From: Oikopleura dioica
Taxonomy: Eukaryota; Chordata; Appendicularia; Copelata; Oikopleuridae
Direction of reading: 5' to 3'
NCBI GenBank assembly: GCA_907165135.1
Contig: OU015566.1
Coordinates: 9,904,157-9,968,156 of the forward strand
Length of the DNA: 64,000 bases
Shown: in pieces, positions 55,940 to 64,000 of the stretch
Numbering within the stretch: the stretch's first letter is position 1
How the letters are laid out: each line of letters starts with the position of its first letter
Notes under the pieces: generated by a model
Seen by the model: only the letters and a program-made list of their open reading frames with translations
The model's database searches: none
Told to the model about the DNA's origin: nothing
Made by a program: the position numbers and the translations under genes

Positions 55940-56884
55940 TCTGAGGGCCCGGTCTTACCAGAAGACTGATTTTTTGCTCCTCCACCATTGCTTATATAGG
56001 ACGCTGGAGGCCGTTGGTGGTGCCATCTCAAAGAATTACTAGACCCCAAGATTGTGGTGTATGATGTTTCGGACTCCAGTAGGCAAAAAATAGACAGGGG
56101 TCAGCGAAATATCGGATTTTTTGCAGCAGAAGATTTCGCAATCGAGTAATTGAGGTCTCTCATGGACAAATATTGGTTCCATAATGTTGATAAACAAGCG
56201 GTTTTCCGGATATTCGTTGACCTAGATAGAGCGCGTACCGAAGAAATGGCTGAAAAGTAGGGCAGGGATCGCCGCGGGCAAGAAAATGGTGAGAGTCGCG
56301 AGGTTTGCTTACGATTTCTGTGTGGTGTTCGCTTGAATTTTCTTAGCTGGAAAACTACATCCTAGGTAAAAGTTTGCATACAGTATTAGGTAAGTTTTTG
56401 CCAGCATTGAATAATTTCTATTTCAAAAAGACTCTTTTTTAGACACTCGCATAATAATAAAATCTCTGTAAGAAATCGGAGTTTCAAAGGTTTTTCATGA
56501 AGTAGGTACAGCACTTGAAGCTAGTAAATAGCGAAGATCAGCAAAGTTCTAAGGTGACTTTTGATGAAGTTAGAAATTTGACGGTAAAACATCAAATTTT
56601 TGGCCAAATCGAATAATTTTTAGTCGTAAACAACAATTTAACCCAGTTTTGGCGATGCAAACAACGGACCTGTCTAATTTCTTGATTTGTTTCGTCCTAA
56701 TCAAGTCGCGCTGCATGTCGCGTTTGGCCCACGTGAATGCGATAAAGCCCGTTTTCCCGGACTCCAGTCGGTTTTTTCTCCGTGTGACCCACAAAGAGTC
56801 GTCATGCTTTCCTGCTGGGTCAATTAGCCGTATTAGCTCGGTTTCTTGGACGTTCTCCAGGATGAAGATTCTTATAGAAAAAGC
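55940..56884. other. intergenic between divergent genes
   Basis: No supported gene. A minus frame at 56570-56905 and a plus frame at 56649-56888 overlap each other and have no splice or motif support. Likely holds two promoters. Confidence 0.4.
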
Positions 56885-59736
56885 ATGAGAAACACGATAA
56901 AACATTTTATTTATATATTTTCTATCGGAGCATTACTAACAGCTACTGGAGGATCAGTAACGCTAGAATGCCCAGGAGAGCTATCAGAGGGTCAGCGAGT
57001 TGTCTGGCTGCAAAACGGACTCGAAATAACGGATGGTATTGGCAAAGTAAACCCAAGAAACAAGGATTGAAACAGATTGATTGAGCAAGAATCTAAATAA
57101 AGTCTTCATCCAAAAATAGCACAGGCGAGCTGGTCTTATCCTCTGATGAAACCACAATCAAAGTCGACGAGTTTAGCTGCGAAACCAAAACGAACAAGCG
57201 ACCAGGTAAGCAAATAACAAATTGCAATCATAAATCGAGCCACGTGCTGTGGCATGTTTGAAAATTTTCACATGATGCTCGCCCTCGTGGTACCTAAGAG
57301 TCTTAGAGTACTAGACAGAAACAAGAACTAACGAGTTTAAAGTGATACACCACCATCGAACGGCGAACATCGAGCCCACGCTTCAGCTAGAAGTGGAGGA
57401 AGCAACGCCAGGTATGGAAACTAGGACTGCTGCTGTCTAATTTTAACCCCCTAGAGCTCGATTATGAAACGCAGGACTACAACATTGCCAATTGTATTCT
57501 CAATTCCTCTTCTCTCGACGATGCCGACTCCTTGAACTACTCGATTGAAAGTTCATCCTTTTTACAGCTTGAATCTAGGTACTTGAGTACAGGAGAACAG
57601 AAACTAGTTACGTAATACCTCGGTAACGCGGGCGCTAAAATTTAGACACGCCGGAATTAGACTTGCAGTTTAAAATTTCTGTATTCAGATGGAAGCTGGC
57701 GAATAACAGAAACAAAGATGGATCAAAAACTCAGAAAATCATGATATTTGCAAAACCATCCTTCAATCAAATGTTCGCAAACGTTACCTGTCAGGCAGGG
57801 TCACTACACAGTTGAACCAGGTCTTCGGTTCGCCATCGGTTGACCCAGAAAAACAGGCAATCGTAAAGGGTGAAGAAATAAGTTCCAGCAAATTGATAAA
57901 GATGGCGATGCCACCGACGATTGAAATGGAAATCAGTGCTAACAAGCTTCTGTGTACCTCCAGTCTTGATTTTTTAAATAGACTTCTTCCGATAAAACAT
58001 TAATTTTGCTTTCTTGCTTTTTCCGTGAGCGTTTTCGGAACTGCTTATTATGAAATCAAACAGACGTTGCCCAACGAGCTCGTTCCTTCGAATAAAAATC
58101 TTCTGAAAAGAGGCTATCCTGATTCAACACTAGTCTATTTCGATGCAAACGGTACCGAGCTATCTAACGAGTCCGACTCTAATTCTGGCGTCAATATCAC
58201 CACTTCTGGCACGTATGAATGCTCTGGTCTGTAATTTATTAAAACAAATTTGTGATTGCTTGTTTTCAGCATTCAATGCGGTTGGAATGGATTCAAAGGC
58301 GATTAAAATCTCATCCGGTGGCCTTGGTTTAACAAAAGAAAATGTCCACGTGATGAAGCCTACAAAGAAACTGATCTTGGAAGCATCCAGCGTTTTCGAC
58401 TATCCATTACAGGTGAAAGAACTCATTAATAATCAAAGTATCAAAGTGAAATTCGAGGTTAACTGGCGACATAATCTTGATTATCTTCCGCGAACACTGC
58501 ATCAAGAAGAAATTGAACTTTTGCCAGATGGAAGAGTTAAGACGACGTCTAAACTTCGAGTCTCATCTGACGATAATTTGACGCTGAAAGAAGGAGGGCT
58601 GTACGAGGCTGAGTTCATTATCGGTAAAGTTACCGTCTATTTTTCACATTTCTGTTTTTGAACAGCTCAAAAAGGATAGTTCATGGTGTCTATTTTAGGC
58701 TTGAATGGATCGCACTACATCTCAAACCAGCGATTTGATGTCAAAGTCGAGGTTCCACCGAAAAGGGAAAATATCAAAATCGGTAAGTAAAACCGGTGAG
58801 TCAAACCGATTTCGAAATAGCTCTTGGTCTTTTTTTCTCCGGCAAAAAACAGACAGAGAATCGCAATTTAAAATTTAGAAGCGAGCCCGTCAGTCGGTCA
58901 AATCGCTCGAGGCGAAAACGTGAAAGTCTCTTGTCGATATGAATTTGACGAGGATCATCTGATTCAGGTAGCGGATCAACAGTACCAAGAAATTCTTTAT
59001 TATCGGTTTGTACATCTAGCCATCAACACACCTAAACGATGGAGAAGAAGATCTTGTCATTGAAAAACTGGAAAGCCCGGTTGAAATTACTTGTTTGGCG
59101 AAGAATACAGCAGGAAAAGCATCAGCCAAGATGATTCTCATCCCAAACTCTCCACCAGAAATCACGTCTCTTGACTTTGATACAAACAAGAATATTGTTT
59201 GCAATGCAACTGGCTTTCCAGAGCCAACAGTAACGATTCAACTTCCAAATGGAACATCAAGGTTGTTAATTATTTCTTTCATCAAGTACCTAGGCAGTTT
59301 ATAGAAACGAAAACACTATCGCTAAGTCCAAAACATCAAGCGGAATTTATCGCTGCACCGCTTCGAACCTGCTTGGACAAGCATCCGTCATTCGTCAAAT
59401 TGATCCCTTCGACGCTGCCGCCATAGCACTTGTCGTCTCCGCTACTGCAGCCTTTGTTCTATTAATTGTGCTTCTGTCACATAAGCTTTCTCCGATCAAA
59501 ATGCCCGGCGCGAGGTGCGGTACGATGGACATTCCACAGGAACATCGTCCGAGCGAAAGTTACAGGCAGCGTCGGAGCGCTGAACCCATCGCTCATCAAG
59601 TACCTATTGCTGAATAACTTCATTTCCACATTTCCGAATTCAGATTCCTCAGAAATACATCATCAGCAGCAGCTCGTCAGGCTCGTCCGATCCAGACTCA
59701 CCCCAAGTTGTCGTTCTTCAACCACCATCATTCTGA
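56885..59736 (+). CDS. immunoglobulin-superfamily type I membrane receptor
   Basis: Thirteen exons (56885-57064, 57103-57205, 57343-57411, 57455-57578, 57689-57794, 57821-57951, 58030-58226, 58270-58623, 58699-58782, 58879-58988, 59020-59261, 59305-59599, 59644-59736) sum to exactly 696 codons. A signal peptide precedes several Ig domains with the usual marks (GSVTLECP...VVWLQNG, TSGTYECS, VEITCLAKNTAG, GIYRCTASNLLG). One membrane helix follows (IALVVSATAAFVLLIVLL), then a short Ser-rich tail ending QPPSF. It is probably a cell-adhesion or guidance receptor. Two introns are GA-AG (57065-57102, and the 31-nt 58989-59019). One is GC-AG and only 26 nt (57795-57820), which is the weakest join. 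Confidence 0.72.
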
Positions 59737-59947
59737 TTAATCTACGAGCTTCTGTAAATAACCAAATAAAGAATATTCGAGTTCAGAATATAATTTGCCC
59801 GGGACAAGACTCGAGACTTGATCAAAATGAGCTGTCACAGAAGCTAGTGTTTGATAAAGTGCTCCCGACGGGGCCTTGGGCACGCGCCACATTGTGTGCC
59901 TGGTTTTGAAATCAAGATTGCCTAATTAGCAAGAAAGCTTTATCAAA

Positions 59948-60310
59948 ATGCGGCAGAGGGGCAAACCTCGACTGGGGAGCGCCATCAGGCCCGTTTTTTA
60001 TGTTTCTCATTTTGGGCCATCATCTCGCTCTTTCTCAGCGCTAATTATCCAAAAATACAAGATTGCTACCACCGATTCTTCCCTTACGATTGTTCCCAGG
60101 ACAAAGCCACTCAGTGACGAAAAGAGAGCAAGAAAGACGGAGAAGCTGGCGAAGGTCCTTGAGAAGATAAAGAGATTGCTAGAATTAGTGAATGAGAAGA
60201 TCAAAGAGAGAAATTGCGTGAAGAAATTCAAGAATCCATGTCTTGCGAAGAAAATGCCCTCGGATCGCTCCCGGGTTGTCATGCACTGCGGTGAAGTTTT
60301 TAAACACTGA
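59948..60310 (+). CDS. small basic protein, doubtful
   Basis: Open frame of up to 120 residues. The second half (KRARKTEKLAKVLEKIKRLLELVNEKIKE) has coding-like codon use and a helix followed by a Cys-containing end (NCVKKFKNPC). The true start is unclear. No domain recognised. It lies 211 bp after the Ig receptor stop on the same strand. Confidence 0.35.
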   Translation: MRQRGKPRLGSAIRPVFYVSHFGPSSRSFSALIIQKYKIATTDSSLTIVPRTKPLSDEKRARKTEKLAKVLEKIKRLLELVNEKIKERNCVKKFKNPCLAKKMPSDRSRVVMHCGEVFKH

Positions 60311-60898
60311 TTTTGATTAAGAGCCAATTATAATTATATAAATCAAGATTTTCATTTGAGCCTCTTCCTTGATTGCAAAAAATGATCTTAGACAGTATAA
60401 ATCATGGGTGTTTTGATGCTCGATTGGATATAAAAATATGGCAGTGAATTGTTGACTATATTCGGCTCTCGTCAGATTGCAGTAAATTCGAGTGACCGCA
60501 AAGGTTGAGCTCAATTTGCAGCGTCGGCAACATGCTGAAATCATGTCTTCACCGCACTTACAGTGGCATTTTTGTGCTAAGTGGAGTCACATTCACGTTC
60601 CTTTTACCTTTAGGAAGGCTTGAGAGATAATAACGGGAAAAGAAAGAGAGTTGAAGAGGCTGTTCAAGTGCCCTTTTGATAAAAATAAATAAGTAAATCA
60701 GACTCCATAGGCCTTTGGAACATCCTCGAATAGGAACCAAGCGGTTAATTACCAGCAACAAGTAGCCATTAATAATTTATTCTACCGGACCTTTTCTTGA
60801 ACCAATTATTCTAGCCAAAAGCTCAAAAACATAAGTATAAGTTTAAGAATTAAGAGATTTAAACATTTCTCAAGCTGATAAAAGTCAGAAAAGTAGAC
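60311..60898. other. spacer
   Basis: No gene. Minus-strand open frames at 60317-60761 have no support. Confidence 0.4.
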
Positions 60899-61219
60899 AT
60901 GACTTCGAATTTTCTTCTGGCTTCCATGCAAGGTTTGAACTTTTGAAAATTCTAGAGACGATTCCCTTTCTTTAGTTTTTGGGCCGGTTTTCCTTGCAGG
61001 AGGAATTCTTATGCTGGTTTACGGAATGTGCGGAACGCCGCAGTACAAGATGAAAGTTTGGATTTCGGAGTTCAATCGACTTACAGGTACAAATAGGAAA
61101 TGTTTCTCCGGGTACAGAGTTTTTCAGAGAAAGAAAAAGACTCGGAGGAAGACGAAGAAGAATCCGACTGTGATCAAGACCTTGAAAACCCTGCCAGTTT
61201 GCACTCGACGCGTTTCTAA
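60899..61219 (+). CDS. small single-pass membrane protein with acidic tail
   Basis: Exons 60899-60932, 60976-61086 and 61128-61219 join in phase to 78 residues. A hydrophobic segment (VFGPVFLAGGILMLVYGMC) near the N-terminus is followed by KMKVWISEFNRLT. The tail is very acidic (EKEKDSEEDEEESDCDQD). No family recognised. Splice sites are good GT-AG. Confidence 0.65.
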
Positions 61220-61323
61220 GGCGCCCGAGAGCGTCCCTATTCTTTGCTCTCTGTTTATTTACTTCTGTAGATATAGACTTTACTTATAAATAATAGAAAT
61301 AATAGCATACAAATTAAAGGAGA

Positions 61324-63330
61324 CTAGCTTGAATCGCAGCAGCCGGCTGTTGTCGCGATGATCCAATCAAGATAATAGGCCACGTTAGTATAGACAGCAG
61401 GCTGAACATCGGAGATAATGGTATTGCAACTTGTGCCGCCAACGGAGGTGATGCCGAAAATCGTCCATGTTTTGTCCTAGATACGTAGAAGTGAGTAAAA
61501 TCTGGCTTATTGTTAGTCATGAAACATACCTTGCTGGTGGTGTAACTTGAATATGAAAGCGAATCTTTTGCCCTAAAATGTTCCATATTGAAATTTTGAA
61601 ATATTTTGATTAACTTACCTATATCCAAGAACAGGTCCGCCACTATCTCCAACGCAAGTGTCGTGTCCATAACTTCCCCCGCCACAGATAAGGCCTCTTC
61701 CACTATCAGGGAATCCATCGACTTTTCTTCTGCAGCTATTTTCATCGACGATTTGAACTCCTACTTGCTTGAGTTTATGATTGCTAGGTCCTCGATTTTT
61801 GGTTATTCCCCAGCCGATCGCCCAGCCAGCTTCGTTTGGATTTGGAACATCGTCACGAGCTGTCGGGAGACAAACCGGCTTGACGTAGTCGTTGATTTCC
61901 ATCTCGTTCCGAAATTTTACAATGCCAATGTCATGCTTCATCACTCCTTTGCCAACGTATTCGAAGTCGGGATGGGTGATCATGAATTCAATGCCGTCGC
62001 CTGTTACCACTTTACGATGCTTGTCGAATTTCTCCGAATCTTCGTCGTTGCCGAAATATCTCCCGAAGAAAAATCGGTAATTTCGAGTGTCAAAGTCCAG
62101 TCGACCGACAGGTTTGAGGGTTTGGTCCGCAAAGCAGTGAGCAGCTTAATAATTATAAACTTGTTTGACGAGCAATAAAAAATATTCTACCTGTGAGCAC
62201 GAATTTCGAGCAGATCATCGTCGCCCCACAGACAAAACTCCTCACTCCCTCCTGCTTTTTCATCATCACCGCCCAGGGATGTCCATACATCGGCGACCAA
62301 GATCCTCCAACGATCTTCTTTATTCGCCACGCTTTTTGCTCCCCACATTCTGACGGAAAACACGCCTCTGGTAAAGGGGGTGGTTCCTGCCCGCCATCGC
62401 AAGCCTCGTTCATCTCCATATCAACTTTGCAGGATATCGAGCAGAAGATGGTCAAACATGAGGTTTTGAAGATAATTTCGCCTGGGTCGTAAAGTTTTCC
62501 TTGGTTGACACAGCAGACCATTGTCGTCGAATTGCTCTCGAGATCTTTATTGGATGAAAATTGGAATTCTTTTTCATGAAAAAATGAATTTTCAAATCCA
62601 ATCCTGGAATAAGAGGTTTTTCCTTCTTCTGATTGGTTTCGGAATCGGTTTTTGTCGGGACCGTTATTTGAAAGTCATTATGCGAACAAGGAGGACCCAC
62701 GCATAATTCCGCTTTCTTATCAGGTCCTTTGCAAAAGTTCCTGTTTACCGGTGAGTTGCCATATTTTGTGTAGGCCGTGCACGTTCTTCTCCTTATTTTA
62801 ACCCCGACTCCGTTGCAATCAGCTGTGCAAACTGAGTCGAGCCAATCTGCCCAGGCATATCCGACGATCAACGGGTTCTTTATCTCCGCTGGTTTTGAAG
62901 AAACAATTGAAGAGTAATAATAAGGAGATCTAACGATTGCTTTTGGTCTATTGATCGGATTTTGCGTTGTCGGAGGAACATACGCTGCTGGCTCGTAGCA
63001 GGGTGGTCGATCGGAAACAGGAAACCAGCAACATCCCATTTCGACACATGAATCTTCATTTTCTGCATCACAGGCGGTGACATTTCGATGTGGGATGTCA
63101 CAGTAAGAAGCACATCCCGACTTGACCTGAGGAAGTCTTCTGTAGCACTCTCCTGTTTCTTCGTCAATGCAACAGTGAAGTCTGCCACACATCTCCAAGT
63201 TCCTATTCAGCGATCCAGGAAGGCATGATTTTCTCTCCTCTTTATACTGTAACAAACATTCCATTTCACATTTTCTCGCTGTAACTCGAGCATTTTCTGA
63301 ACCAAGAAAAAGGAGCAAAGAAAAACGCAT
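61324..63330 (-). CDS. secreted trypsin-like serine protease with trefoil, TSP1 and VWC-like domains
   Basis: Exons 63330-62604, 62544-62191, 62144-61619, 61572-61530 and 61476-61324 give 600 residues. Signal peptide MRFSLLLFLG; a Cys-rich segment; a trefoil (P) domain with CDIPHRN...CVEMGCCW; a thrombospondin type 1 repeat (WADWLDSVCTADCNGVGVKIRR); a VWC-like knot (CCVNQGKLYDPGE); then the protease. The activation site is KKIVGG. The triad is complete: TAAHC, HDIGIV, GDSGGP. It should be an active extracellular protease made as a zymogen, perhaps matrix- or mucus-bound through the accessory domains (inference). Intron 1 is GA-AG (CAG|GATTGG to AATAAAG). Confidence 0.88.
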
Positions 63331-63803
63331 AAACTTTCTTTTTCTTGTGTGAAAATAGAATTGACTGGAACAGCGAATGGAAAGCGCTGGATATTTTTAG
63401 AATTAACACGGCCAGATTGCCTTGTAAATTCATTTCCACCGCGCGGTTCCGTTCCTGGGAACGGTACTGATCTTATTAGCTGCAATAATCTCCGCGCTTG
63501 TCCTTTTTTATCACCAGTGAAAAATTTTCACGCGTTTCCTTTTTTATCTTCGAAAAACAATCAGTTTTTGAAAAGGGCCATTATTTTCAATGAATCTGCA
63601 AATTTGGTGCAATTTGGGAAAAAAACTTAAAGATAAATAAGTTCATTTTTATTTGCAAATCGATTCATCCGTTCGTGGGAATAATGTGCCGCTATCAAGT
63701 ATTTGAGAAATGAAATGAATATTGTTTTTATGATGCAGTAAAGGGCAAATGTTAGCCTTCTTCTTAGTCGGCGCTTGAAGTGAGAATAGAAGTTAAATAT
63801 GAA
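63331..63803. other. intergenic between divergent genes
   Basis: 473 bp between two divergent starts, both secreted proteins, so it may be a shared promoter. It contains the 16-bp inverted repeat CCGTTCCTGGGAACGG near 63449. Confidence 0.4.
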
Positions 63804-63996
63804 ATGAAAATCTTGATTTTTTTCAGCATCGTCGTCGTTTTCAATGCAGAAACAGTCGAAGGGAATCAAGTTTGTTCCGTTGGATTCACTTGCCAAGAAT
63901 TTTGCAAAACTAAAGATGGGAAAAATGCTTTCAAGAGATGTGAAAAACGACTAAATAAGACTTACGCTACTTGTATGGCTATATGCTCCTCTGACA
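63804..63996 (+). CDS. small Cys-rich secreted protein, 3' end outside window
   Basis: The first exon encodes a clear signal peptide (MKILIFFSIVVVFNAETVEG) followed by a short segment with six cysteines (C-x5-C-x3-C, then C-x10-C-x3-C). The exon ends at a GTAA donor at the window edge. The spacing resembles small disulfide-rich secreted peptides. Function cannot be told from this fragment. Confidence 0.65.
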
Positions 63997-64000
63997 GTAA

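Noticed and set aside
56570-56905. 111-codon minus-strand open frame
   Set aside because: No splice or motif evidence; overlaps the start of the Ig receptor on the other strand.

Overview
The window looks like a piece of the nuclear genome of an appendicularian tunicate, most likely Oikopleura dioica. Reasons: very dense genes on both strands, introns mostly 45-60 nt, tight same-strand gene runs that look like operons, a posterior Hox-type homeobox gene, chordate-type families, and many introns starting with GA and ending with AG. An unusual excess of GA-AG introns is published for O. dioica. All gene models were spliced by hand from codon phase and protein-family logic; nothing was searched against a database.

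Layout. 1-4.9 kb is gene-poor and carries foldback elements. 5.0-9.5 kb (+): plastin/fimbrin. 10.1-10.6 (+): a small basic protein. 10.8-12.1 (-): three closely spaced small genes, probably one operon. 12.05-12.6 (+): a membrane RING-finger protein. 13.3-21.9 (+): a very large ankyrin-WGR-PARP protein whose catalytic triad is lost; one exon is split by a 576-bp transposon with an intact target-site duplication. 22.2-28.9 (+): two paralogous genes built from a tandemly repeated Cys/His domain I do not recognise. 29.2-32.0 (+): two ER thioredoxin-fold proteins (tails HSEL and RDEL). 32.2-32.5: two tRNA-Cys genes, head to head. 32.5-36.5 (+): a coiled-coil gene whose 2.2-kb intron contains a complete carbohydrate sulfotransferase gene on the other strand. 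36.9-41.5 (-): posterior Hox-type gene. 42.9-43.8 (-): orphan exons. 45.5-50.1 (+): CLCA-like membrane protein with degraded protease and metal-binding motifs. 50.2-50.5 (-): small helical protein. 51.0-55.9 (-): secreted ZP domain plus two carboxylesterase-like domains. 56.9-59.7 (+): immunoglobulin-type receptor. 59.9-61.2 (+): two small proteins. 61.3-63.3 (-): secreted trefoil/TSP1/VWC-like/trypsin protease. 63.8 to the end (+): start of a small cysteine-rich secreted protein.

Themes. (1) At least ten introns appear to be GA-AG, often with donor GA[A/T]NGG and sometimes an AATAAAG acceptor without a pyrimidine tract. Accepting them restores reading frames that otherwise look broken. (2) Several putative introns are only 26-31 nt. 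(3) Transposon insertions sit exactly at splice boundaries (PARP and sulfotransferase genes), which suggests recent intron birth or remodelling. (4) Three enzyme families occur in forms that have lost or altered catalytic residues (PARP, CLCA metalloprotease, carboxylesterase).
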